64,000 nt of DNA from contig NZ_JASE01000005.1 in assembly GCF_000622325.1 (NCBI RefSeq), positions 3,658,001 to 3,722,000 of the forward strand, written 5' to 3'. Shown one piece after another: positions 18,782 through 27,385 of the stretch. A program made the position numbers and the translations under genes. Below the pieces are notes generated by a model. It was not told the origin of the DNA. It saw only the letters and a list, made by a program, of their open reading frames with translations, and did no database searches. Each line of letters opens with the position of its first letter. Within the stretch, counting starts at the first letter, position 1. The DNA is from Sulfitobacter geojensis (GTDB lineage: Bacteria > Pseudomonadota > Alphaproteobacteria > Rhodobacterales > Rhodobacteraceae).

Positions 18782-18861
18782 ATCCGTGTTCCCACCCCTG
18801 TCAGGGTCAAAGGGCAGGGTTTGCCCCGCCTCGGTTTCGTTCAGCTGAAGATCGTAAGCAG

Positions 18862-18887
18862 TGCGGCCCCGATGTCAGGGCCGCACC
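18862..18887 (-). other. Stem-loop in the tauA-tauB intergenic space
   Basis: GTGCGGCCC at 18862-18870 pairs perfectly with GGGCCGCAC at 18879-18887 around an 8-nt loop. It begins 10 bp after the tauA stop and has no T run. It therefore looks like an mRNA-stabilising or partial-readthrough structure that would keep TauA more abundant than TauB and TauC, a common arrangement for binding-protein genes. Confidence 0.6.
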
Positions 18888-18896
18888 ACAGCTGTC

Positions 18897-19892
18897 TTAC
18901 TTGGTCGCCATCAAAGGCGCTGTGTTCACCGCACCCTCATAGCTGTCCAAAGCCGAATCGATGGAGCCTGCGTTCACGAACACATCGGCCACACCCTTCA
19001 TGTAAGTCTGCGCATTGCCGCCCAGCCATTTACCCGAGAGCTGCTCGTCAACAGACGGGAACGCCATTGTCGCGATGGACGAACGCGCTGCTTCCAGATC
19101 CATACCGGCCTGCTCTGCAATTGCGGCGAGCAATTCGTCGTTTGGATCAGCGGCCCATGCTGCGTTGGCCGCGGCTGTCACTTTAAGAAACTTGGTCAGT
19201 TCCTCACCGTTTTCAGCTGCATAGGCAGCAGGAACGGATGTCACATCAAAGACCAGAATGCCCAGCTCTTCCTTTTCCGGGCCCGTCAGGATCACGTTGC
19301 CGTATTCTTTCATACGCGACAAACCACCGCCGTACCCACAGGCGAAATCAACCGCCTTCTGGCTCAACGCCGCGGCACCTTCCGGTGGTGCCATGTCAAC
19401 AACGGACAGGGTGGACAGGTCGATGCCAAAGTGGTCCATCGTGCGCAGGAAACCATAGTGCGCAGCAGTCCCCAAAGGCACGGCAACTTTCTTGCCGGCA
19501 AGCTCGCCTGCAGAATCCTTGTCGATTTCCAGATCGGCGTGCACAACACAGCCGTCATTTTCGGAATAGGACACCGCGACGTCTACAACCTGAATGTCCT
19601 GACCACCGGATGCGGCCACAACGAAGGGCGGCACACCCTGCGACACGGAAATCTGCACGTCACCGGATGCCATCGCGGCGGACATTGCTGTACCGGTCTC
19701 GAAGGAAACCCAGTTGATTTTCTTGCCCAGCGCTTTTTCATATTCGCCGGATGCTTTGGCCGCGAGGAATGGCATTGGCCACTCAAGGAAATACGCAACG
19801 GTGATTTCACCGTGGCCATCCGCCATTGCTGCCTGACCGGAAATCGCCATTACGGCACCGGCAACAAATCCTGTTACTGTCTTCTTGATCAT
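18897..19892 (-). CDS. tauA: Taurine ABC transporter substrate-binding protein TauA
   Basis: The 331-residue periplasmic binding protein has a Sec signal peptide (MIKKTVTGFVAGAVMAISG, AMA cleavage near residue 24). The mature domain opens with EITVAYFLEWPMPFLAAKAS and continues with WVSFETGTAMSAAMASGDVQISVSQG, typical of the nitrate/sulfonate/taurine family. The ATG at 19892 is chosen because it starts the signal peptide and has GGGAGAG 6 bp upstream; a longer frame of 34 more codons is leader sequence. It heads the leftward tauABC operon and has a 363-bp leader region with TauR-like repeats at its far end. Confidence 0.93.
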   Translation of the reverse strand: MIKKTVTGFVAGAVMAISGQAAMADGHGEITVAYFLEWPMPFLAAKASGEYEKALGKKINWVSFETGTAMSAAMASGDVQISVSQGVPPFVVAASGGQDIQVVDVAVSYSENDGCVVHADLEIDKDSAGELAGKKVAVPLGTAAHYGFLRTMDHFGIDLSTLSVVDMAPPEGAAALSQKAVDFACGYGGGLSRMKEYGNVILTGPEKEELGILVFDVTSVPAAYAAENGEELTKFLKVTAAANAAWAADPNDELLAAIAEQAGMDLEAARSSIATMAFPSVDEQLSGKWLGGNAQTYMKGVADVFVNAGSIDSALDSYEGAVNTAPLMATK

Positions 19893-20255
19893 CGTTCTCT
19901 CCCTAGTGAACTCACCCGCCGCAAGGTTGCGAGGGCATGGTACTCCGCCGACATCATTGCCGGTCTTGGCTTGATTGACCGCGCGAAGTGCCAAAAATGA
20001 AATCCTGAATCTCAGTTTTTCGCCACATTACACAACCATCCACAAACACCATGTCGATTCTTTCTTCCCAGAGCAATCAAATCCGGCACGCTTTTTTGCC
20101 CGAATATCCGCCTTGCTCCCGAAACCGGCACCACATCGCGTCGTCCAAAGACAGTGCTGTCGAAATCGGCAAACAATAAACTGCCACTTGCAGCACACGC
20201 ATGAGTCCAGATCAGTCCAAATCGACGCATCTGGACTGAACGGATGGAAACGGGT
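19893..20255 (-). promoter_or_regulatory. tauA upstream region with three TGGACT motifs
   Basis: This 363-bp gap holds no gene that I can support. At its distal end, leftward-facing CTGGACTCAT (complement of 20201-20210) and TTGGACTGAT (complement of 20211-20220) are exactly adjacent with a 10-bp period. A rightward CTGGACTGAA lies at 20231-20240. The same TGGACT core occurs upstream of tauR and, in related form, upstream of xsc, so TauR binding is likely. The sites lie about 310-350 bp from the tauA start, which implies a long leader or an undetected promoter-proximal feature. Confidence 0.6.
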
Positions 20256-22031
20256 CTAGGCGACACCGCCAAACGGATCGTCCAGCACGCCGACCAATGG
20301 CATCAGGAACATGCCGCTGTCGCTTTCGACCGCCGTCGCGAAATAGCCGTCGATCGCGGCCTGCGCCGCCGTCACACTGCCCGCAGACCCATCATACAGC
20401 GCCATCGCCGCGGCCGCGTTATCCACATCCGACATGCCTTTGGTGACCGAATAATAGGCCCCGATATCCGTCTTGATGCTCAGATGCTGCTGGTCGGAAA
20501 TCTGCTGGGCAATTTGTTCATTGCTACCGCCCACGATCGGCGTCTTCGCCCCTTCAAGGACACCCAGAATAAACTGATCGCGCCCGACGGTGCCATCATC
20601 CAGATGCCCCAGCCAGAAATCAATGCCCGCCTGATCGCCCGTACGGCCCAGCACATTGGCATAAACAGCCGTGACAAAATCCGCGTTGCTTAGATCGGCG
20701 GCATAGGTTGCGCGTGTTTCATCCTGATCAATGAACAGGGTCGCCATCTGCTCCAGCGTGGTACCATTGGCAAAGGCGGTGCCCCAGAAGTTCAGGCCAA
20801 CCGCATCCGGTGCACGATTGAAATAAGCGATGTAAAGCTCCACAAAGCTGTGCATCTGCGCTTCACTCAGGGTCTGCGTTCCTGCGAATTTCGTCAAATC
20901 AAACGGTGCGACGGCACTATCGCCAAAGGCCAGCGCCTCGATCTCGACCAGCGTATCGGTGCCGTCCCCGTCGCCGCGCCGGTCTTGAATTGTTGTGTTG
21001 GCCGCGCTCAATGTCAGGGTATAATTGCCCTGCGCGCCGGTATAAAGTGCCGTGTCAAATCCCGCACCGCCGGTCAGCATGTCATCGCCGCCATTCCCGC
21101 TTAGCAGGTTGTTCAATGTATTGCCGGTGATCATGTCCGCGCCTGAACCGCCCCGCGCCTCCTCGACCTCGACACCGAAAGCAATCGTATAGCCGCCATT
21201 GGCAACCGTGCCGCCGTTTGCGCCGATGTACGAAAGATATCCCCCCCCGTTCGCCTCAAGCTCAAGCGTGGCGGCGCGCAGATCAATCACCGCATCGTCG
21301 TTCGCGCTGGAGAAATCGATCAGGTCATGGCCGCCATTGTCCCAGATCGTGATCAGCGCCGGATCAACGCCATAAACCGTATCGCCCGCCCCTGTGCTGG
21401 TATTCACACCATAAAGCAGCTGCAACGCGGCGATGTCCAATGCCCCGAATGCCAGCGGCTCGCCCGTGATATCGAGCCCCGGATAATCCGCATGGGCACC
21501 GGGGTTATAGGACAGGCGCGTCGCCAGTTCGGTGTTCAACGCAAACGTGCCAAGGTCGCTATCCACATCGACCCCCGGCAGTTTGCTTGTGCCGTCAAAC
21601 GGATGGCTCAGCCCCAGCGAATGACCAATCTCGTGGATCAGCGTCACGTCATCCAGATCGGCATATTCCGTGGGCACAACAATCTGCGAAATCCCCGGTG
21701 CCAGCGGCACGGAAAAACCGGTAAGCGTCGGGTCGGAAAAGGCCGCAACCTGCGCGAACTCGATGTTCACGCCGCCGCCCACCGCCGTTTCCGTAAAGGT
21801 GAGGTCCACGACAGTCGAGATATAGGTGAAAATATCGCGGACGTAATCCTTCTGGGTTTCGGTCCAGGCAATTGACGGCACATCATCAGCGCTGGTTTCG
21901 CCGGCCTCTACATTCACCCCGCCCCCCAAAAAACTGAAAGTGACGTTAGACGACTGAATAACGTCTGTTGACGTATAGGGCGTCAATGCATCGATAAGCA
22001 CCGGTGGATATTCTGAAACTGGGCTGGGCAT
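20256..22031 (-). CDS. M10-like (serralysin-type) metalloprotease with RTX repeats and DUF4214, probably type I secreted
   Basis: The 591-residue protein has the metzincin zinc motif HEIGHSLGLSH at 133-143 and the serralysin-like DIAALQLLYG about 65 residues later. Then come RTX/Ca-binding repeats (GGSGADMITGNTLNNLLSGN, GGDDMLTGGAGFD, about 293-326) and two DUF4214-like units (about 392-497). There is no N-terminal signal peptide; the hydrophobic C-terminal end fits type I secretion. The expected Met-turn segment reads TRLSYN (171-176), with Leu where serralysins have Met, so activity is uncertain. I start at 22031, which has AGGA about 8 bp upstream, instead of the ATG 8 codons earlier. No secretion genes are adjacent. 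It stands between tauA and a FAD oxidoreductase. Confidence 0.85.
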   Translation of the reverse strand: MPSPVSEYPPVLIDALTPYTSTDVIQSSNVTFSFLGGGVNVEAGETSADDVPSIAWTETQKDYVRDIFTYISTVVDLTFTETAVGGGVNIEFAQVAAFSDPTLTGFSVPLAPGISQIVVPTEYADLDDVTLIHEIGHSLGLSHPFDGTSKLPGVDVDSDLGTFALNTELATRLSYNPGAHADYPGLDITGEPLAFGALDIAALQLLYGVNTSTGAGDTVYGVDPALITIWDNGGHDLIDFSSANDDAVIDLRAATLELEANGGGYLSYIGANGGTVANGGYTIAFGVEVEEARGGSGADMITGNTLNNLLSGNGGDDMLTGGAGFDTALYTGAQGNYTLTLSAANTTIQDRRGDGDGTDTLVEIEALAFGDSAVAPFDLTKFAGTQTLSEAQMHSFVELYIAYFNRAPDAVGLNFWGTAFANGTTLEQMATLFIDQDETRATYAADLSNADFVTAVYANVLGRTGDQAGIDFWLGHLDDGTVGRDQFILGVLEGAKTPIVGGSNEQIAQQISDQQHLSIKTDIGAYYSVTKGMSDVDNAAAAMALYDGSAGSVTAAQAAIDGYFATAVESDSGMFLMPLVGVLDDPFGGVA

Positions 22032-22144
22032 TGCATTTTCCTGATTGAAAGCCAAAGGACAAAACTATGCGGCAATAGGACGGGCGCAGGCAAAGTCTGT
22101 CAACCGTTATCCTCCCGCACCTCCAGCGCCCGCACCTGCCCAAT

Positions 22145-23437
22145 TTACCCCGCCCGCAGCCCCATTTCGCGCTGATCCAGCATCCGCCAATAGGACATGG
22201 CAACACCGGCCCCCAGCACTTGCGGCTCACGAAACGGATAGGGCTTCATCGCGGCGACAGGTATCGGCAAATCTTCGGACGGTGTACCCAACGCGCGCCG
22301 CGCCATCTCGCGCCCCATCACAAGGCTCATCGCGACACCGCGCCCGTTATAGCCCAGCCCGCAAATCAGCCCCGACTGCGGCTCAAACAAATGCGGCACC
22401 CGCTCCGGCGTCAGCGCCACGGTCCCGCCCCAGCGATATGACCATTTGACCCCCTTCAAGCCCGGAAATATCCGTGCCGCATCCTTGTACAGCCACGACC
22501 AACCGCCCACACCGCCTGTCGGCGTCCGGTATCCCATCCCGCCATAGATAAACTGCCGTCCCGTTTCGCGGCGGCAATACATGATCAACCGGCGCGTGTC
22601 CGAAATCGTATGCCCCTCAGGGCAAAGCGCGGCCAGCCGGTCCTCTTCCAACGGCTCGGTGGCAATCTGGATCGAGGTCAGCGGCAGAACCGACCGCTTC
22701 AACCCCGCCACCAGATGATCCGTATAGCCATTTGTCGCCACGATCACCTTTTCGGCGACCACACGGTGTCCGTTCACGTCCAGCACCCACTGCCCGCCTT
22801 CGGCCGCCAGCTTGGTCACCGGCGAATGACTATAAACTCTTGCCCCCGCGCCGCGCGCCACGCGGTCAAGCCCTCGCGTCAGTGCCAAGGGCTGCACCGC
22901 CCCGCCGCGCGGACTGACCGTCCCCGAGGCATACCCGTGCGCGCCGGTCAGCCGTTTCACCTCGTCCCGTCCGACAAACTCAAACTCCGCGCCCAGCTTG
23001 TTCCAAAGCGCTGCGTTTTCCTGTGCGGTCACCCGCGCGGCATCGCAATGATCCGCCCGCAACCATCCCTTCTGCCGTGCTTCGCACCGGATTTGGTATT
23101 TCTCGACCAGCTCGAACAAATCATCCGCTGATTTCAGCGCCGCTTCTGCCAGTGTTTCAAAATACTTCGGTCCGACCGCGCGGCGCAGATCGTCGGGCTT
23201 GGCCACCGGCAACATCGGGTTCACCTGACCGCCGCTGCGCCCCGACGCGCCATTGGCCACATCCCCCGCCTCAAAGACGGCCACATCCGTGCCCGCCTCG
23301 GCCAATAACAAGGCCGCGCGCAAACCGGTAAATCCGGCCCCGACAATGGCGACATCACACCGGATATCCCCGTCGAGCGCCGCGCGAATTTCGCCCTGTG
23401 GTGCGGTTACGTTCCAGAACGCATCTGATTGTTTCAT
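22145..23437 (-). CDS. FAD-dependent oxidoreductase of the DadA/PuuB (gamma-glutamylputrescine oxidase-like) family
   Basis: The 430-residue protein has a dinucleotide-binding motif CDVAIVGAGFTGLRAALLLAEAG at about 28-50 and an FAD-linked motif GDVANGASGRSGGQVNP near 62-78, as in PuuB/OrdL amine oxidases. Near the C-terminus GLICGLGYNGRGVAMS completes the FAD site. Such enzymes oxidise secondary or primary amines or D-amino acids with release of an aldehyde or imine. The ATG at 23437 has a GGAGG box 8 bp upstream. It follows the putative effector gene by 65 bp on the same strand. A link to taurine metabolism is not shown by sequence. Confidence 0.85.
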   Translation of the reverse strand: MKQSDAFWNVTAPQGEIRAALDGDIRCDVAIVGAGFTGLRAALLLAEAGTDVAVFEAGDVANGASGRSGGQVNPMLPVAKPDDLRRAVGPKYFETLAEAALKSADDLFELVEKYQIRCEARQKGWLRADHCDAARVTAQENAALWNKLGAEFEFVGRDEVKRLTGAHGYASGTVSPRGGAVQPLALTRGLDRVARGAGARVYSHSPVTKLAAEGGQWVLDVNGHRVVAEKVIVATNGYTDHLVAGLKRSVLPLTSIQIATEPLEEDRLAALCPEGHTISDTRRLIMYCRRETGRQFIYGGMGYRTPTGGVGGWSWLYKDAARIFPGLKGVKWSYRWGGTVALTPERVPHLFEPQSGLICGLGYNGRGVAMSLVMGREMARRALGTPSEDLPIPVAAMKPYPFREPQVLGAGVAMSYWRMLDQREMGLRAG

Positions 23438-23502
23438 GCTTTCGGCCTCCTGCGCCCAGTTCGACGCAGGATCACATCGCAATCAATCACAAAAACGACC
23501 TG

Positions 23503-25089
23503 TCACAGCTTTCGCACATAGTTACCGGCGTTTTTCCACCCAAAGGAGGCCGCCTTGGTCGTACGGTATCCATTTGTGTTGGGCGACCAGTCATGCACGG
23601 TACCGTTGATGATGACAAAGCAATGCGTGCTCCACCAGCCGATGTATTTGCCGGTTTTCCCATCCCCGTTAAAGAACGCGATAATGTCCGCTTTACTTTT
23701 GTTTTCCATTTCGACCTGCGACGCACCCAGCTTGTTGGCCAGTTTGTCACCGCGCCCGTCCATGCCGCTGCTGACTTTGTTCGCTGTGCCGACATAGGTA
23801 ATGCAGTCAAATCCACGCATCGCCGGATCGCGCTCGTATTTGCCGCCGTGCTTGAAGAAATACCAGCCGTTGATCTTGGTATAGCTCAACAAACGACCGT
23901 GGCCGTTGCCGGTGTATTTCAACCCCGCAGCGCCGCCCAATCCGGTGTAGGATATCGTACCCTTGAACGGCTCCACCGGTGTTTGCAATTCAACCACGTT
24001 TGATTTCGACTTGTCATCCGGTTTGCCGTCGGTTGTTTCCATCGCAAAAAACTTGACCGTTTTGCCCCACAGCTTTTTGTCATCTATCAGCTTGAATAAC
24101 GGCACAACCGATGATTTGCCGTACCCTTTGGTGATGTCGATGTGATTGTCTTTCTTGTCCAGACACAGCAACACCTGCGACTTGGGATCATCGCTTTTGC
24201 CTTTGACGGTAAAAGCAAAACAGGGCGAATTGACCTTCGCCACTTCGGAACCTGACAAAACCAATGGCGTCTTGTCCTCCGGCAGGCATTCACCCGGATC
24301 AATTTTCTTGACCACCTCGTCGATTGTCTTGGTCGCCTCTCTTGCCAGTTTTTCCTGTTTCTTTGCCGCCTCTTCCGCTGTTTCCCCACCCGTCAGCCAT
24401 GCCCATTGGTCACTGGCGTACTGCTCCATGCCGTCATACAACTCCTGGGCCGCCTTACCGGACAACTGCTTGGTCTTGGCCGCTTTCTTGGCCGCCCCCA
24501 ACAAGGCAGAGACGACACTGACTTGCACAGAAACCATTTTGCCTGCGGCTTTCTGGATCTCGCCCACCGCCTGCTTGCTCACCTGATCCGCGATCTTGGT
24601 GATCTCGCTCTTGCCGGTTTTGGTGACATCCTCAACCGCATCCACCGCGGAATCCCAGGCTCCCATAACGCTCTGTTCGACACCGTTATACAGCACCCGC
24701 GCAGCAGTTTGCGGCATCCCCTTCGCCTTGGCGATGGCTTCGGCCTCTTTAATCAGTTTGGCCATCACCTTGTCGCGATCGCTCAGCAGGTCTTTCTTGA
24801 CCTTCTTGACTGCTGCCTTGTGTTCGCTTTCCGCTTTCGCGGGGCCGCCCATCAGTTTCTTGATGGTACCCTTGCCCGGATCAATCCTGAAATCCGGCTT
24901 GAACCCGCAGATCTCGCTTTGAAACGTGCCGATAAGTTGTTCAAGCTTTGGGCTCGGCGCGCCGTCCGGCTTCAGCTTTGCGGTTTTCAGTTTGCTTGCA
25001 AATCCGTTCAACAGGGTCTGAACGGTTTTCACATCATCGGGTGCGTTTTTACCTTTGCGGCCAACCGAGCCGGCTAATTTGGATGCCAT
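23503..25089 (-). CDS. Putative peptidoglycan amidase effector (N-terminal peptidoglycan-binding-like domain, C-terminal NlpC/papain-like domain)
   Basis: I do not recognise the whole 528-residue protein. Residues 1-85 (VGRKGKNAPDDVKTVQTLLN, then a conserved LIGTFQSEICGF) resemble the peptidoglycan-binding-like domain at the head of many polymorphic toxins and type VI effectors. Residues 85-270 are Lys/Ala-rich helices. About 275-400 looks like a beta domain. The C-terminal region has GFDCITYVG with Cys429, THCFVIING with His489, and HDW at 499-501, a Cys-His arrangement typical of NlpC/P60-type amidases. There is no signal peptide. No small partner gene that could be an immunity protein is adjacent. 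It interrupts the taurine genes and is unusually lysine-rich. Confidence 0.6.
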   Translation of the reverse strand: MASKLAGSVGRKGKNAPDDVKTVQTLLNGFASKLKTAKLKPDGAPSPKLEQLIGTFQSEICGFKPDFRIDPGKGTIKKLMGGPAKAESEHKAAVKKVKKDLLSDRDKVMAKLIKEAEAIAKAKGMPQTAARVLYNGVEQSVMGAWDSAVDAVEDVTKTGKSEITKIADQVSKQAVGEIQKAAGKMVSVQVSVVSALLGAAKKAAKTKQLSGKAAQELYDGMEQYASDQWAWLTGGETAEEAAKKQEKLAREATKTIDEVVKKIDPGECLPEDKTPLVLSGSEVAKVNSPCFAFTVKGKSDDPKSQVLLCLDKKDNHIDITKGYGKSSVVPLFKLIDDKKLWGKTVKFFAMETTDGKPDDKSKSNVVELQTPVEPFKGTISYTGLGGAAGLKYTGNGHGRLLSYTKINGWYFFKHGGKYERDPAMRGFDCITYVGTANKVSSGMDGRGDKLANKLGASQVEMENKSKADIIAFFNGDGKTGKYIGWWSTHCFVIINGTVHDWSPNTNGYRTTKAASFGWKNAGNYVRKL

Positions 25090-25461
25090 GATATGTCCTC
25101 CTCAAATGGGACGGCATTGAATACGTTGGGGTCAAATTTCGGTGTGCCCGCGCCGGCGCGGTAAATGTATCCACGCGAAACAGGGCCGCCCTTGAAATAA
25201 AGGACGCTGGTGCGCCTATCCTAAAACCAAGAACCGCGTTTTGGCAAGTTTTTGCGATTCCTCGCCGGTGCCTGTCAAACGGGCAGCTGTGCGATCCCTG
25301 TGCCCACGGCGCTTGCCATTTCTGGACACGTCCGTTTTCTGGCACTAGCGTTACACAACTTCTGGCCCTACTTGATTCTTCCATAAACCAGCAGTGATTG
25401 ACTCCAAAGGGGGCTTTATGCCCCGATTTCGCTCATTCTCACATATCGAAAGGTCTGACCC
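25090..25461 (+). promoter_or_regulatory. tpa promoter region with direct repeats, putative TauR operator at 25322-25371
   Basis: The 372-bp divergent gap between the effector gene and tpa holds no gene that I can support. CTGGCACTAG (25339-25348) and CTGGCCCTAC (25362-25371) form a direct repeat with 23-bp spacing. A third CTGGACACGT starts at 25322. The pair ends about 90 bp before the tpa ATG. The spacing of about two helical turns matches the repeats before xsc and tauR and fits a MocR-type dimer. Confidence 0.6.
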
Positions 25462-26871
25462 ATGGACGGCAACTTCAACGAAAATGACATCTCCCGCGTT
25501 GTCGAGGCAGACCGCGCCCACATCTGGCACCACCTGAGCCAGCACAAGCAGTACATGAACGACGACGCAGCCCAGCAGGTCGATCCCCGCATCATCGTCG
25601 AAGGCAAAGGCATGCGCGTTTGGGACCAAAAGGGCAAAGAGCACCTTGATGGCGTCTCCGGCGGGGTCTGGACCGTCAACGTCGGCTACGGCCGCGAACG
25701 CATCGCCAATGCCGTGCGCGACCAGCTGATCAAACTGAACTATTTCGCAGGCTCCGCCGGCTCTATCCCCGGTTCGAACTTCGCTGAAAAACTGATCTCC
25801 AAGATGCCCGGCATGTCCCGCGTCTATTACGCCAACTCCGGCAGCGAGGCGAACGAGAAGGGCTTTAAAATCGTCCGCCAGATCGCTCACAAAAAATACG
25901 GCGGTAAAAAGCACAAGGTCCTCTACCGCGACCGCGACTATCACGGCACCACCATCACCTCCCTCTCCGCCGGTGGACAGGACGAACGCGGCGCACAATA
26001 CGGCCCCTTCACCCCCGGATTTATCCGCGTGCCCCACTGCATGGAATACCGCGCGTTTGAACAAGACGGCGCGCCGCAGGAAAACTACGGCGTCTGGGCC
26101 GCCGACCAGATCGAAAAGGTTATCCTTGCCGAAGGTCCCGACACCGTCGGCGGCCTCTGCCTTGAACCGGTGACCGCGGGCGGCGGCGTCATCACCCCGC
26201 CAGACGGCTATTGGGACCGCGTTCAGGAAATCTGCAAAAAGTACGACATCCTGCTGCACATCGACGAAGTCGTCTGCGGCGTCGGGCGTACCGGCACATG
26301 GTTCGGCTATCAGAACTACGGCATCAAACCCGATATGGTCACAATGGCCAAAGGGGTCGCGTCCGGTTACGCCGCCATTTCCTGCCTTGTGACCACCGAA
26401 GAAGTCTTTGACATGTTCAAGGACGACGCCTCCGACCCGCTCAACTATTTCCGCGATATTTCCACCTTTGGCGGGTGTACCGCTGGCCCGACAGCGGGCC
26501 TCGAAAACATGGCGATCATCGAAGAGGAAGGCCTGCTCGATAACACCGTTCAGATGGGCGACTATATGCTCGACCAACTGCGCGCCCTGTCCGACAAACA
26601 CGCCATCATCGGCGATGTGCGCGGCAAGGGGCTGTTTCTCGGCGCCGAACTGGTTGCAGACCGCGACACCCGCGCACCCGCCGCCGAAGCGCAGGTTGCC
26701 GCCGTGGTTGGCGATTGTATGAACCAAGGCGTGATCATCGGCATGACCAACCGCTCCGTGCCCGGCAAGAACAACACCCTGTGTTTCTCGCCCGCCCTGA
26801 TCGCGCAAAAAGACGACATCGACCAGATCATCACCGCGGTTGACGGTGCCTTGGGTCGTGTATTCGCCTGA
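25462..26871 (+). CDS. tpa: Taurine-pyruvate aminotransferase Tpa
   Basis: The 469-residue class III aminotransferase converts taurine and pyruvate to sulfoacetaldehyde and alanine in the cytoplasm, the first catabolic step. Visible PLP-site elements are NSGSEANEKGFKIVRQ (125-140), IDEVVCGVGRTG with Asp268, and the Schiff-base lysine Lys297 in MVTMAKGVASGY. The N-terminus (DRAHIWHHLSQHKQY) and YHGTTITSLSA match characterised Tpa proteins more closely than omega-amino acid transaminases. It is a single-gene unit with a likely TauR operator upstream and a terminator 35 bp downstream. The xsc-pta genes lie 2.7 kb further on the same strand. Confidence 0.94.
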   Translation: MDGNFNENDISRVVEADRAHIWHHLSQHKQYMNDDAAQQVDPRIIVEGKGMRVWDQKGKEHLDGVSGGVWTVNVGYGRERIANAVRDQLIKLNYFAGSAGSIPGSNFAEKLISKMPGMSRVYYANSGSEANEKGFKIVRQIAHKKYGGKKHKVLYRDRDYHGTTITSLSAGGQDERGAQYGPFTPGFIRVPHCMEYRAFEQDGAPQENYGVWAADQIEKVILAEGPDTVGGLCLEPVTAGGGVITPPDGYWDRVQEICKKYDILLHIDEVVCGVGRTGTWFGYQNYGIKPDMVTMAKGVASGYAAISCLVTTEEVFDMFKDDASDPLNYFRDISTFGGCTAGPTAGLENMAIIEEEGLLDNTVQMGDYMLDQLRALSDKHAIIGDVRGKGLFLGAELVADRDTRAPAAEAQVAAVVGDCMNQGVIIGMTNRSVPGKNNTLCFSPALIAQKDDIDQIITAVDGALGRVFA

Positions 26872-26905
26872 ACCAGCGCAGTTGCGCACATCCTGAACAA
26901 ACAAC

Positions 26906-26932
26906 AAAAGCCCTGCATTCTGCGGGGCTTTT
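26906..26932 (+). terminator. Intrinsic terminator of tpa
   Basis: AAAAGCCCTGCA (26906-26917) pairs with TGCGGGGCTTTT (26921-26932) with one G-T wobble and a 3-nt loop. It starts 35 bp after the tpa stop. The flanking A and T runs could also allow leftward use. Confidence 0.88.
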
Positions 26933-27039
26933 GCTTGTCTGGCTTCGGCCCACCGGCCAATTTCCGCCCTTTGCACATTCTCTATGGAACCATACATCGC
27001 GCAGCATGTTTTCCCCACAGACCCAACATGGAGAAAAAC

Positions 27040-27297
27040 ATGAAAAAGCTACTTCTTTCCGTACCGTTGATGGCCGCTCTGGCCGCTTGTGCCGACCAAC
27101 AAACCAGCACGCTTGCCGGTGCCGCAGTTGGCGCATCCGCCGGTGCTGCGGTTTCCGGTGATGACGACAAAATTCTCGGCGCGCTGGTCGGGGGTGCAGC
27201 CGGTGCAGCCGCGGGCAGCTATATCGGCAAGACCCAATCAGGGTCCTGCGTCTATCAGCGTCCAGACGGCTCACGTTACAACGCGGCATGCCCGTAA
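27040..27297 (+). CDS. Small glycine-zipper lipoprotein
   Basis: The 85-residue precursor has a lipoprotein signal MKKLLLSVPLMAALAAC with the lipobox LAAC and lipidated Cys17. The mature part is a glycine zipper (STLAGAAVGASAGAAVSG, ALVGGAAGAAAGSYIG) and a short Cys-containing tail CVYQRPDGSRYNAACP. Similar proteins sit in the outer membrane, but no specific function is known. The ATG at 27040 has GGAG 6 bp upstream and begins the signal; earlier in-frame ATGs do not. It is flanked by terminators at both ends, so it is a monocistronic gene. Confidence 0.85.
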   Translation: MKKLLLSVPLMAALAACADQQTSTLAGAAVGASAGAAVSGDDDKILGALVGGAAGAAAGSYIGKTQSGSCVYQRPDGSRYNAACP

Positions 27298-27322
27298 CAC
27301 CTAGCGCAACTTGCGCGATCCC

Positions 27323-27353
27323 AAGCCCTCGCAGCTCTCTGCGAGGGCTTTTT
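27323..27353 (+). terminator. Intrinsic terminator of the small lipoprotein gene
   Basis: AAGCCCTCGCA (27323-27333) pairs perfectly with TGCGAGGGCTT (27340-27350) around a 6-nt loop, followed by TTT. It lies 26 bp after the stop codon and just before the end of the convergent BrnA-like gene. Confidence 0.92.
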
Positions 27354-27385
27354 GCATCCCGCCTCTCACCACATAACTCAATAAC

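Noticed and set aside
18861..20000. A 379-codon plus-strand frame opposite tauA
   Set aside because: TauA has signal peptide, family motifs and ribosome binding site; the antisense frame has none.
20256..25089. A mobile island carrying the protease and effector genes
   Set aside because: No integrase, IS end, tRNA target or direct repeats flank the block. The composition shift is mild and mainly reflects lysine-rich protein.
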